Shown here: in pieces, positions 36,418-43,940 of the stretch
Numbering within the stretch: position 1 is the stretch's first letter
How the letters are laid out: the number at the start of each line of letters is the position of its first letter
NCBI GenBank assembly: GCA_003671185.1
Contig: QWPN01000005.1
Coordinates: forward strand, 1 to 43,940
Source of the DNA: Planctomycetota bacterium
Lineage (GTDB): Bacteria; Planctomycetota; Planctomycetia; Pirellulales; UBA1268
Direction of reading: 5' to 3'
Length of the DNA stretch: 43,940 nucleotides
Notes under the pieces: generated by a model
The model's database searches: none
The model's input: only the letters and a program-made list of their open reading frames with translations
What the model was told of the DNA's origin: nothing
Translations under genes and position numbers: made by a program

Positions 36418-36993
36418 TCAACTGTGCATTCGTGGCTCGGGATCACCGCGGTCGATGATCGCGGCTTCCGCGGCGGCGAGTTCCTGGAGCCGGGTCCGCA
36501 CATCCTCTTCCGGCGCGAAGCCGCAGGCCAGGCGCACGTAGGTGGCGTGGTGCCGGGCCTCCGACTCGAACAGGCCGCCGTAGAAGGCCCGCAGTTCCGC
36601 GTCCGGGGCGTGGTCCCGCAGCAGGGCGAACCGCTCACAACTGCGGGCCTCGATCAGGCCCGCCACCAGCAGCCGGTCGACGGCCCGGCCCGGCTCGGCG
36701 CGGCGGATCAGCTCGTGGAGCCTTCTCCCGTAGGAACTCGGCGCCAGCCTGCGGAAGCGGATGCCACGGCGGTCGAGCAGGTCGAGGACGAGGTGGAAGT
36801 GCTCGAGCTCTTCGTTCACGATCTCGGTCATGGCCCGCGCCAGCTCGACACTGTCGACATAGGCGAACAGCAGATTCATCGCCACGCCGGCCGCCTTCTT
36901 CTCGCAGTGGGCGTGGTCGACGAGGATGTCCTCGAGGTGCGCCTCGGCCTGGGCCAGCCAACGGGCGGCGGACTCGGATTGCAGGCTGAGCAT
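36418..36993 (-). CDS. miaE: tRNA-(ms2io6A)-hydroxylase MiaE
   Basis: This 191-residue di-iron oxygenase hydroxylates ms2i6A37 in tRNA. The ferritin-like four-helix motifs are present: [56 protein letters not shown] and [14 protein letters not shown], which together supply the Glu/His iron ligands. ATG 36993 is the chosen start. It lies upstream of the metal ATPase with a 25 bp gap, so the two may be cotranscribed, and is divergent from the DUF2237 gene. miaA and miaB are not in the window. Confidence 0.93.
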   Translation of the reverse strand: MLSLQSESAARWLAQAEAHLEDILVDHAHCEKKAAGVAMNLLFAYVDSVELARAMTEIVNEELEHFHLVLDLLDRRGIRFRRLAPSSYGRRLHELIRRAEPGRAVDRLLVAGLIEARSCERFALLRDHAPDAELRAFYGGLFESEARHHATYVRLACGFAPEEDVRTRLQELAAAEAAIIDRGDPEPRMHS

Positions 36994-37132
36994 CGCGTCA
37001 CCAGGTCCGGCGTCGGAAAACGCGTCCGCCTGCGGCGGCCGCTTGCCGGCGGTGTGCCGACGACGACATCATACTCACGTCGCCGCGCCGTCCGGCGTGG
37101 CAGCCCCGGAGCCGGCACGAGCCGGAACGCGT

Positions 37133-37540
37133 GTGATCGCCTTCGACAGCCCCCGGGACGGTGACGCACGGCCAACGGAGCGGAACGTGCTCGGCGGCCC
37201 GCTCGCTTCCTGCTCGACAGATCCGCTCACCGGCTTCTTCCGGGACGGCTGCTGCCGCACCGGTGACGATGATGCCGGCACGCACACGGTGTGCGCCGTG
37301 ATGACGGCGGAGTTCTTGGAATTCACGGTGCGGGCCGGCAACGACCTGGTCACGCCCCGGCCGCAGTGGGGCTTCGCGGGCCTCGTGGCTGGCGACCGCT
37401 GGTGCCTCTGTGCCGCGCGTTGGCTGGAGGCGGCCGAGTCGGGCCGCGCACCCCCCGTGGTGCTCGAGGCCACCCACGAGAAGACGCTCGCCATCGTGCC
37501 GCTGGACCTGCTCACGCGGCATGCCGTGACGCCGGCATGA
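37133..37540 (+). CDS. DUF2237 family protein
   Basis: This 135-residue protein of a conserved uncharacterised family is recognised by NVLGGPLASCSTDPLTGFFR, DGCCRTGDDDAGTHTVCAVM, VTPRPQWGFAGLVAGDRWCL, and PPVVLEATHEKTLAIV. It has many conserved Cys and looks cytoplasmic. The start is uncertain: GTG 37133 leaves a short leader before the conserved part, and GTG 37097 would add 12 residues; neither has a good ribosome site. The stop overlaps the ATG of the TauE/SafE gene (ATGA at 37537-37540), so the two are translationally coupled. No function is established for the family. Confidence 0.9.
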   Translation: MIAFDSPRDGDARPTERNVLGGPLASCSTDPLTGFFRDGCCRTGDDDAGTHTVCAVMTAEFLEFTVRAGNDLVTPRPQWGFAGLVAGDRWCLCAARWLEAAESGRAPPVVLEATHEKTLAIVPLDLLTRHAVTPA

Positions 37541-38283
37541 ACCCGCTCGTGCTGCCACTCGTGATCGGGCTGGTGGCCCTGCTCTACGCATCGGTGGGGC
37601 ATGCCGGCGCCACCGGGTACATCGCGGCGATGTCGCTGCTCGGGCTGCCGCCGGATGTGATTCGGCCCACGGCGCTGGTGCTCAACGTGGTCGTGGCGGC
37701 GATCGGCAGCGCCCAGTTCTTCAGGGCGGGCCACTTTCGCCGCCGGCTGTTCCTGCCGCTGGTCGCGGGCAGCGTGCCCTGCGCGGCGCTCGGCGGCACC
37801 GTGAAGCTCCCCACGGCCGTGTTCGAAACGCTCCTCGGCGGCGTGCTGCTCATGTCGGCGACGCGGATTGTCATCGAATGCTGTCGCCGGGGAGCTGCGG
37901 AGCCGGCCGCGAATCCCGACGGCCCCGTCGCCCCGCTGCCGCTCGTGATGCTGGGCGGGTCGATCGGCATGCTCTCCGGATTGACGGGCGTGGGAGGTGG
38001 CGTGTTTCTCACGCCGGTGTTGCTCGCGCTGCGGGCGGCGCCAGTCAAGCAAGTGGCCGCGGTCACGGCGCCCTTCATCCTCGCCAACTCGCTGGCGGGG
38101 CTGGCGGGAGGGCTGGCAGCCGGTGGCACGCTGCCGGAGGTGCATCTGTCACTCGTGGTCGCCGCCATCGTCGGCGGCACGATCGGAGCCCAGTTGGGCG
38201 CCTTCCGGTTGCCGGTTCGTGTCCTGCGGCTGCTCATCGCCGCGGTGCTCGCGGTGGCGAGCGTCAAGCTGCTGGCGATCTAG
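37537..38283 (+). CDS. TauE/SafE family membrane exporter
   Basis: This 248-residue protein has about eight hydrophobic helices in two repeats: VGHAGATGYIAAMSLLGLPP in the first and GGSIGMLSGLTGVGGGVFLT in the second, the family's glycine-rich hallmark. Family members are linked to export of sulfite, sulfoacetate or related organosulfur anions, though many are unassigned. It is coupled to the DUF2237 gene by a four-base overlap. The stop codon TAG (38281-38283) is formed by the TA target site of the IS630 element plus the first G of that element. The reading frame still ends at a natural position because the sequence beyond the right IS end also supplies TAG. Confidence 0.92.
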   Translation: MNPLVLPLVIGLVALLYASVGHAGATGYIAAMSLLGLPPDVIRPTALVLNVVVAAIGSAQFFRAGHFRRRLFLPLVAGSVPCAALGGTVKLPTAVFETLLGGVLLMSATRIVIECCRRGAAEPAANPDGPVAPLPLVMLGGSIGMLSGLTGVGGGVFLTPVLLALRAAPVKQVAAVTAPFILANSLAGLAGGLAAGGTLPEVHLSLVVAAIVGGTIGAQLGAFRLPVRVLRLLIAAVLAVASVKLLAI

Positions 38284-39700
38284 TGTCTTGAGTTATACGG
38301 ATCACACCTGATCCGCAGGCGTGCTGGCGTGCCGGGGTCGCCCGTGCCGTCTCGCCGGACGTTCGCTACGGGCTTCCTGCCCTGCGCTCACTCGGGGGAA
38401 ACCGCGCTTCGCCTTCGTGGCTGCGCTCGGTTTCCCACGCCGCTCGACTGGCACGGGCTACCCCTCGCACAATCGATGGTCAGGAAACCCGTACGCGCGA
38501 GTTTCACGTGTGATCCGTATTAGAAGTGCGTTGACTACTCTTGCGCCTTCCGCCGGGCGGCCCTACATTCCTTACAGGAACCCGTTGTCCTGCAAGGAGG
38601 TGGTGGATGGCGAACGGCCGACCGATGGCGGTGCTGGAAGTCAGCGACGCGGAGCGTCGCGAACTCGAGTCGTTGGCGCGGCGACGCAAGACCGCGCAGG
38701 CATTGGCTTTACGTGCACGGATCGTGCTGCATTGCGCCGAGGGGCTGACGAACATCGAGGTGGCGACGCGCCTTGGCGTGGCGCGGCCGACGGTGGGCAA
38801 GTGGCGGCAACGGTTCGTCAGCCATCGGCTCGACGGCCTGCATGACGAGCCTCGGCCGGGAGCTCCTCGATCGATTACCGACGACCACGTCGCCAAGGTG
38901 GCGACGCTGACGTTGGAATCAAAGCCCAAGAACGCCACTCATTGGAGCACCTGCTCTATGGCGGAGCGAGCGGCCCTTCCCAGACGGCAATCAGCCGGAT
39001 TTGGCGGGCTTTCGGCCTCCAGCCCCATCGCGAGAGCACGTTCAAGATCAGCGAAGACCCACAGTTCGTCGACAAGGTTCGTGACGTCGTCGGCCTGTAC
39101 ATGAGCCCGCCAGACCATGCTCTGGTGCTCTGCGTTGACGAAAAGAGCCAGGTGCAGGCACTCGATCGCTCGCAGCCGCTGCTGCCTTTGCAGCCCGGCT
39201 CTCCGGAGCGGCGGACGCACGACTACTACCGTCACGGCACGACAAGCCTCTTTGCCGCCCTCGATGTCGCCACCGGAGCCGTGATCGGCAAGTGCCTCCG
39301 GACGCACCGGCACCAGGAGTTTCTCGCCTTCCTGCGGCATCTCGATAGGACGCTCGACACGCAGCCCGGGCAGGAGATTCACCTCGTGATGGACAACTAT
39401 GCCACGCATAAGACCCCGGCTGTGCGGCGCTGGTTCCAGCGCGACCCCGATTACCACGTTCACTTCACGCGCTACGAGCGCCAGTTGGCTCAACCAGATC
39501 GAACGGTTCTTCGCCGAGATCACGACGCGGTGAATTCGCCGCAGCGCCTTCCACAGTGTCGCTGCCCTCGAACAGGCGATCCGCGACTACCTCGACGAGC
39601 ACAACAAGAAACCCAAGCCGTTCGCCTGGACGGCCACGGCAGATACGATCCTTGAGCGTGTCGCGAATGTTTGCAAACGAACTTCCAGTTCAGGACACTA
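38281..39700 (+). mobile_element. IS630-family insertion sequence (decayed) flanked by TA
   Basis: The element runs from 38283 to 39698 with TA at 38281-38282 and 39699-39700, as expected for IS630/Tc1-type insertion. The left end reads TAGTGTCTTGAG and the reverse complement of the right end TAGTGTCCTGAA. After removal of the nested palindrome (one TTA copy kept), the first 25 bases of the two ends agree at 20 positions. Length without the nested insert is about 1.19 kb, normal for the family. It holds one transposase gene, now broken. It lies directly after tauE. Confidence 0.88.
38296..38519. repeat. 224-bp nested palindromic element inside the IS630 left end (MITE/REP-like)
   Basis: The outer arms TACGGATCACAC (38296-38307) and GTGTGATCCGTA (38508-38519) are perfect inverted repeats flanked by TTA on each side (38293-38295 and 38520-38522). 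The middle arms at 38334-38348 and 38450-38464 match 14 of 15. The inner arms GGGAAACCG (38396-38404) and CGGTTTCCC (38428-38436) are perfect. The left end also folds on itself (CGGATC-acacct-GATCCG, 38298-38315). No open reading frame of note is inside. It interrupts the IS630 terminal repeat, so it inserted after the IS. The source and mobilising enzyme are unknown. Confidence 0.8.
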
Positions 39701-39701
39701 G
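38607..39701 (+). pseudogene. IS630-family transposase, frameshifted and interrupted
   Basis: ATG 38607 has AAGGAGG six bases upstream. The N-terminal helix-turn-helix part is intact (LTNIEVATRLGVARPTVGKW). A one-base deletion near 38970 (expected A-L-S-Q-T-A) shifts the frame. The DDE part then continues well, with ALVLCVDEKSQVQALDRSQP and HLVMDNYATHKTP giving two catalytic Asp. A one-base insertion near 39474 within the expected TPTSAS restores the first frame, where SWLNQIERFFAEITTR is followed at once by an in-frame TGA (39531-39533). The remaining reading frame (AFHSVAALEQAIRDYLDEHN) runs through the right terminal repeat to TAG 39699. Three lesions make activity unlikely unless frameshifting and readthrough both occur. 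Confidence 0.9.
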
Positions 39702-39706
39702 CTGTC

Positions 39707-39739
39707 CGTGGACAAAGTCATCCCTGACCGTTGTCCACG
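39707..39739 (+). terminator. Hairpin just beyond the IS, possible original tauE terminator
   Basis: CGTGGACAA (39707-39715) and TTGTCCACG (39731-39739) form a perfect nine-base-pair stem with a 15-base loop. Before the IS inserted, this stem would have begun six bases after the tauE stop codon. It lacks a T run. The following 39740-39944 holds no gene I can support. Confidence 0.4.
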
Positions 39740-39944
39740 TGGTCAATCGGTGGAACACCGAGGGTTTCCCGGTCGACGAACCTCGCATCCTGCTCCGGCA
39801 GACGTGTTCCACAGGCTGCCAGGGGCGCCGCTCGGTCGGCGGCCGCCTTCGGGGCGAGAGCAGCCCGAGAACGACCCCCCCGGGCGACGGCGTGCCGCTC
39901 GGGAACGAGCATGGGCCGCACTCGGTGGCCGCGGCCCGCGGCCA

Positions 39945-41036
39945 TCAGGACCGCAGTCCCAGGCCGATGATGTCGCGGCAGTGACGGATGCTGCGTGCGA
40001 GTTCGGCCAACTGGTAGCCTTGCTCGGCCTCCTCTCGGGCCACGCCTGGGGGTGGCTGGAAGGGCGCAAGCGCGCGGCCCTTCTTCGCCAGTGCCAGGAA
40101 GGCGGCCAGTTCGTCGGCCCGGCCATCGGGAAACGTGCTCCAGAAGTCACGCCTCCAGAGCGGAAACGGCCGCGCGAAGCCGGAGATCGTCTCGATGTGG
40201 ACGGTGACTCCGGGGCAGCGCTTCTCGAACAGGTCGAAGAACGCGGCCAGGTCGGTGCAGCCCTCGCCCATGGCCGTCCATTGCACGGAGACGCCGGTGT
40301 CGGTTTCCCAGACCATCGAGTCGCGCAGGCTCGTCGTCAGCACGTGCGGCGCCAGCGTGTCGAGGGCCAGGACGGGATCCTCGAGCGTCCAGCAGGCGTT
40401 CCCAGAGTCGAAGTTCACGCCCACGAAGTCGGGACCCGCCTCCTCCACGAGGCCGAGCAATTCCCGCGACAGCATGTCGCCGGCATGGTTTTCCACGGCG
40501 ATCTTCACGCCGGCGTCGAGGGCCCGGTTCCGCGCCGCTTTGAGCACGGCGACGGTGTCGGCGATGCGGGCCGCGATGCCCCCCTCGGTGCCCCGGTCCT
40601 CGTGGCTGCCGAGGATCACCCGGAAGGCCTTCGACCCCAGGGCCCGCGCCATGCGGATGCCGGTCGCCAGGTGGTCGTCCGCCGTACCCCAGTCCTGCTT
40701 GAAGGTCTTCGACGTGGGGCAGATGCTCCACGAGCCCAGCGTGATCCCCACGCCCCGGTCGGCGGCGTAGCCGCGGATGTCGGCCAGCGAGGCGTCGTCG
40801 ACACGGCCCCCGAAGGGGCCGAAGTCGCTGATGAACAGCGAGTCACAGCCGAGTGTCAGGGCATGGTCGATGAGTTGCCGGGCATTCCACTTCATGCCGC
40901 GCACGGCGAAGTTGTCGAACCCCAGGCGGATGCCGCGTCGGCGCACCTCGGCGCCGGCGACGGGCGCGCCGCCCGCAGCCAGCACCGTCATGCCGGTGGC
41001 CAGGAACCTGCGACGGGAGAGTGTGGCGGGGCGCAT
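39945..41036 (-). CDS. Tat-exported sugar phosphate isomerase/epimerase-like TIM-barrel protein
   Basis: This 363-residue protein starts at ATG 41036. Residues 7-15 are SRRRFLATG, a twin-arginine signal, followed by MTVLAAGGAPVAGA. The rest matches the xylose-isomerase-like TIM barrel (AP endonuclease family 2 fold), with RLGFDNFAVRGMKWNARQLI, IAVENHAGDMLS (metal-site Glu) and FVGVNFDSGNACW (metal-site Asp region). HIETISGFARPFPLW comes near the end. Planctomycetes encode many such exported isomerase-like proteins, generally tied to carbohydrate breakdown; the substrate here is unknown. It follows the propeller gene by 17 bp on the same strand, suggesting cotranscription. Confidence 0.9.
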   Translation of the reverse strand: MRPATLSRRRFLATGMTVLAAGGAPVAGAEVRRRGIRLGFDNFAVRGMKWNARQLIDHALTLGCDSLFISDFGPFGGRVDDASLADIRGYAADRGVGITLGSWSICPTSKTFKQDWGTADDHLATGIRMARALGSKAFRVILGSHEDRGTEGGIAARIADTVAVLKAARNRALDAGVKIAVENHAGDMLSRELLGLVEEAGPDFVGVNFDSGNACWTLEDPVLALDTLAPHVLTTSLRDSMVWETDTGVSVQWTAMGEGCTDLAAFFDLFEKRCPGVTVHIETISGFARPFPLWRRDFWSTFPDGRADELAAFLALAKKGRALAPFQPPPGVAREEAEQGYQLAELARSIRHCRDIIGLGLRS

Positions 41037-41053
41037 GCCGATGGCGCATCCTG

Positions 41054-42412
41054 TCAGGGTGTCGCGCCGGCGGCTGGCGTCTCGATCCGGTACAGCGCCT
41101 TGTCGGTGCGCAGGTAGAGCGCCCGCCCCACGGCCGCGGGCGTGGCGAAGATCTGACCGTCGAGCCGGTTCGTGGCCAGCAGTTCGAACGTCGTGCCGGG
41201 CCTGATCACGAACGTGTCGCCGTCGCGGTTGCCCACGTAGATCCGGCCGTCGGCCAGCAGCGGTGACGAGGAGAAGTTGCCCCCCAGCCGTTCGGTCCAC
41301 ACCGGCCGGCCACTGCGGGCGTCGAGGCAGGTGGCCACGCCCTTGTCGCTGACGACATACAGCTCGTCACCCACGATCAGCGGCGAGGACATGTTCGGTG
41401 CGCCCTTCTTCTCCCGCCAGGCGATGGCGGGGGCGCCACCCGCCTCCGGCAGCCGCACGGCCAGCAATTCCGGCTGCATGAAGCTCGTGCTCATGAACAC
41501 CAGGCCGTGGGCCGTCACCGGCCTGGGCACGATGGAAAAGCCGAGCACGCCGTAGGACAGCCGCCACAACTCCTCACCCGTCGCGGCGTCGTAGGCATAG
41601 ATCCAGTCGGCGGCCGGCGAGACGAGCACGTCGCGGCCATCCCGTTCGATCACCAGCGGCGTGCCGTAGGCCTTCTTGAGCTGGGTGTCGGCCCGCAGTT
41701 CGCCGCTGCGCGCGGTTTTCCAGGCCACCGTGCCGGTGGCTGCGTCGAGGGCCACGATGTACTGCACGTCGCGGCCGTCACAGTGCACGATCAGCTTGTC
41801 ACGCCAGAGCACCGGCGTGCTGCCGGGGCCGTTCTCGTGGTCGAGCCGCAGTTCGCGGTGCGACCACACCACCCTTGCGGCAGCCGTGTCGACGCAGGCC
41901 GTGCCGAAGTCCCCGAAGTGGCAGTACAGCCGGCCGGTGGCCAGCACCGGCGACGGGGAGGCGTAGGAGTTGAGTGAATGGATGGGCTGGGGATCGGAGA
42001 TTGTGAACAGCTCGATGTCGTGCAGCAGCCGGCCGGAGGTGCGGTCGACGCACAAGGCACGGAGCTGCACTGGTCCCGAGACGACGAGCGAGTTGCCAGG
42101 ATGAGCCTTCAGCCGGGCTGCCTTTTCTTCGGCCGAGATCTCGCTCTCCACGGCGGTCGTCAGCCAGATCCGCTCGGCGTCGATCACGGGCGACGACCAG
42201 CCCCTGCCCGGCAGCGGCGTCTTCCAGGACACGTTCTCGGTCTCGCTCCAGGTGAGCGGCAGGTCGTGGGCGTCGCCGGCATGTCCCTGGCCGCCTGGGC
42301 CGCGCCACTGCGGCCAATCCGCGGTGGCGCTGGAGGCCTGCGCGAGCAGCGCCGCGAGCGTCGTCAGCGCGGCCCATGTGCCTCGGGGGAAAGGACGTCG
42401 AGCGACGTTCAT
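41054..42412 (-). CDS. Exported PQQ-like beta-propeller repeat protein (2)
   Basis: This 452-residue protein starts at ATG 42412, with a signal peptide ending QASSATA and then DWPQWRGPGG, the typical mature N-terminus of planctomycete PQQ-like propellers. Repeated blades are visible, for example DAATGTVAWKTA, YDAATGEELWRLSYG, LDARSGRPVWTERL and LLADGRIYVGNRDGDTFVI. It is BamB-like in fold; there is no sign of a quinone-dependent catalytic site. It shares its mature N-terminal motif with the propeller at 26916, but the two are divergent elsewhere. The Tat-exported isomerase-like gene follows directly and the antiporter gene lies 66 bp upstream, all on the minus strand. Confidence 0.9.
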   Translation of the reverse strand: MNVARRPFPRGTWAALTTLAALLAQASSATADWPQWRGPGGQGHAGDAHDLPLTWSETENVSWKTPLPGRGWSSPVIDAERIWLTTAVESEISAEEKAARLKAHPGNSLVVSGPVQLRALCVDRTSGRLLHDIELFTISDPQPIHSLNSYASPSPVLATGRLYCHFGDFGTACVDTAAARVVWSHRELRLDHENGPGSTPVLWRDKLIVHCDGRDVQYIVALDAATGTVAWKTARSGELRADTQLKKAYGTPLVIERDGRDVLVSPAADWIYAYDAATGEELWRLSYGVLGFSIVPRPVTAHGLVFMSTSFMQPELLAVRLPEAGGAPAIAWREKKGAPNMSSPLIVGDELYVVSDKGVATCLDARSGRPVWTERLGGNFSSSPLLADGRIYVGNRDGDTFVIRPGTTFELLATNRLDGQIFATPAAVGRALYLRTDKALYRIETPAAGATP

Positions 42413-42478
42413 GGGGAGAAGTTCCTGTGGGGATTTTTCTCGCAGGAACGCAGGATACCAGACGGTGTCGCGCATCCC

Positions 42479-43940
42479 TCAGCCGCCGCCGACATCGGTT
42501 CCGAGCAGCCGCCGGGCAGCCGCCTGCTGCGTGGCCGAGCCCACCAGCGCCACGTCGTCGCCTGCCTGGAGCACGAAGTCGGGGCCCGGGTTGGGACAGG
42601 TCCGGCCGGTGCGTCGCACGGCGATCACGGTGGCGCCGGTCGCCGAGCGGACCGCCAGTTCGCCGATCGAGCGGCCTACCGCTCCGCCACCGCTCGGTAC
42701 GCGGCAGGAACCCACGTCGGCCGCACTCGGCAGCGCCGGCGCGGCGCGGCGCGGTGCGGAACGCAGGAAGCCGTAGTTCTCCAACCGCATGCGGTCGACG
42801 AGGCCGTCGACGGTGTCCTCGGGGACTTCATAGAGGGTCAGCACCCGCTCGAACAGCGACAATGCGGTTTCGAACTCCGCGGGGATCACCTCGTCGGCGC
42901 CCAGCGACTCGAGCTCGTCGACCTCCGAGACATGCTCCGTGCGCACGAAGATCCGCGCGTCGGGTGCCAGTTCGCGGGCCACCCGCACGCTGCGGCGGCT
43001 GCTGGCCGGATCGGAGATCGCCACCACGAAGGCCCGGGCCCGCTCGATGCCCGCGTGGGCGAGCACGGCCGCGCGTGTGCAGTCGCCGTAACGGATGTCG
43101 AGGCCCAGTGCCCGCTCCCGGCGCACGGTTTCGGGATTCATTTCCAGGACCACGTGGGGCACGCCGAATTCGGTCAGCGCCTTGGCCAGGTTGCGGCCGT
43201 TGAGGCCGAAGCCGGCGATGATCACGTGGTCGGCGGGGCCGTCCGCATCCGTATGGGGACGCGGCTCGTCGAACCAGTGGCCGCATGACCGCGACCGTGC
43301 CAGGCGATCCAGCCAGGCCGGCATGCCGGCGGTGAGGAGCGGCGTGGCTGCCATCGTGGTCACCGCCGCGGCCAGGAACGTCTGGTAGTCGGCCGCATCG
43401 AGCAGTCCCGCCTGGGCGCCGCGGGAGCCGAGCACGAAGGAGAATTCCCCCACCTGCGCCAGGGCCGTTCCGGCCAGCAGGCTGGTGCGCAGGGGGAAGC
43501 CAGCCGCGCGGGCAGGCAGTGCGGTGGCCAGCACCTTGGCAGCGATGATCCCCAGCACGGTGGCCGCCACGAGCCCCGCGTTGGCCACCAGGAAACGCAC
43601 GTCGAGCAGCATTCCCACCGACACGAAGAACAGGCTCGCCAGGGTGTCGCGAAAGGGCAGCACCTCAGTGAAGGCCTGGTGGCCGTACTCGCTTTCGGCG
43701 AGCGCGAGCCCCGCCAGGAACGCCCCCAGGGCCAGTGACAAACCGACCTGGGCCGTGATCGCCGCCGTGCCTAGGCAGACCAGCACGATCGTCATCAGGA
43801 ACAGTTCCCGGTTTCGCAGCCGCACCACCTCGTGCAGCACGCGCGGCACGACCAGCCGACCCGCCAGCAGCACTCCGGCCAGCACGGCGCCGCCCGCCGC
43901 CACCGCGGCCAGCGGATGCGCGAACGGCGGCTGGGTGTGG
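42479..43940 (-). CDS. KefB-like cation:proton antiporter with TrkA-N and TrkA-C domains (5'-truncated)
   Basis: The frame stays open to the window edge, so the N-terminal membrane helices are missing; about 487 residues are visible. The membrane part ends with helices such as LALGAFLAGLALAESEYGHQ and SLFFVSVGMLLDVRFLVANA, typical of the CPA2 family. An RCK/TrkA-N domain follows with the nucleotide-binding HVIIAGFGLNGRNLAKAL (GxGxxG), LEMNPETVRRERALGLDIRY and YGDCTRAAVLAHAG. The last 80 residues form a TrkA-C domain (GRSIGELAVRSATGATVIAV). The family exchanges K+ or Na+ for H+ and is gated through the RCK domain. A GTG at 43903 is only an internal codon. Confidence 0.92.
   Translation of the reverse strand, partial: HTQPPFAHPLAAVAAGGAVLAGVLLAGRLVVPRVLHEVVRLRNRELFLMTIVLVCLGTAAITAQVGLSLALGAFLAGLALAESEYGHQAFTEVLPFRDTLASLFFVSVGMLLDVRFLVANAGLVAATVLGIIAAKVLATALPARAAGFPLRTSLLAGTALAQVGEFSFVLGSRGAQAGLLDAADYQTFLAAAVTTMAATPLLTAGMPAWLDRLARSRSCGHWFDEPRPHTDADGPADHVIIAGFGLNGRNLAKALTEFGVPHVVLEMNPETVRRERALGLDIRYGDCTRAAVLAHAGIERARAFVVAISDPASSRRSVRVARELAPDARIFVRTEHVSEVDELESLGADEVIPAEFETALSLFERVLTLYEVPEDTVDGLVDRMRLENYGFLRSAPRRAAPALPSAADVGSCRVPSGGGAVGRSIGELAVRSATGATVIAVRRTGRTCPNPGPDFVLQAGDDVALVGSATQQAAARRLLGTDVGGG

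Noticed and set aside
38545-38580. TTGACT (38531) and TACATT (38564) as a promoter for the transposase.
   Set aside because: The spacing of about 27 bases is too long for a sigma-70 promoter.
38541-38606. An upstream in-frame extension of the transposase start.
   Set aside because: AAGGAGG at 38594-38600 is correctly spaced for ATG 38607, and the family N-terminus begins there.
39708-41117. A plus-strand 469-codon frame opposite the Tat-exported isomerase gene.
   Set aside because: The minus strand encodes a Tat signal and a conserved TIM barrel; the plus frame lacks a ribosome site and any motif.

Overview
The window is about 44 kb of very GC-rich bacterial DNA, apparently chromosomal and gene-dense. 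The gene content points to Planctomycetota, probably the Pirellulales side. The indications are a MoxR / DUF58 / BatA-type von Willebrand cluster joined to a very large membrane protein and a squalene-cyclase-like toroid protein, an ECF-type sigma factor next to a membrane Ser/Thr kinase, a type III glutamine synthetase, secreted PQQ-type beta-propellers and a Tat-exported sugar isomerase-like protein. This assignment is inferred from gene content; there is no rRNA or tRNA in the window to confirm it.

Layout. (1) 1-413: the 3' end of an anti-sigma-factor-like gene. (2) 562-15285: ten plus-strand genes forming one tightly coupled unit. It holds a MoxR ATPase, three proteins with DxSxS von Willebrand motifs, a 1145-residue membrane/coiled-coil protein, and then an A1-B1-T-A2-B2 block in which two paralogous pairs of unknown exported proteins flank an alpha/alpha-toroid protein. 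Seven of the nine joints are four-base start/stop overlaps. (3) 15298-18710: a minus-strand TolC-like lipoprotein and an ApbE-like flavin transferase. ApbE shares a CATG start with a divergent unknown gene (18709-19200). (4) 19344-24058: minus-strand rsmG, type III glutamine synthetase and an S41 protease. (5) 24352-28181: a sigma factor, a polytopic Ser/Thr kinase and a beta-propeller. (6) 28156-31986: a pyrimidine salvage locus made of cdd and, divergently, upp, deoA and a nucleoside transporter. (7) 31990-38283: a PiT phosphate transporter, an LRAT-fold protein, a P1B-type metal ATPase, miaE, a DUF2237 protein and a TauE/SafE exporter. (8) 38281-39700: a decayed IS630-family element that itself carries a 224-bp nested palindrome. 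(9) 39945-43940: a Tat-exported isomerase-like protein, a second beta-propeller and the 3' part of a KefB-like antiporter.

The most distinctive observations are as follows. The A-B duplication surrounds the toroid gene inside the MoxR operon, and all four A/B proteins share one helical module. A non-coding palindromic element has inserted inside the left terminal repeat of the IS630 copy; removing it with one TTA repeat restores a good match between the two IS ends. The IS insertion at TA preserved the tauE stop codon.

Most other genes are ordinary members of known families. No CRISPR array, tRNA, rRNA, phage module or defence system was found.
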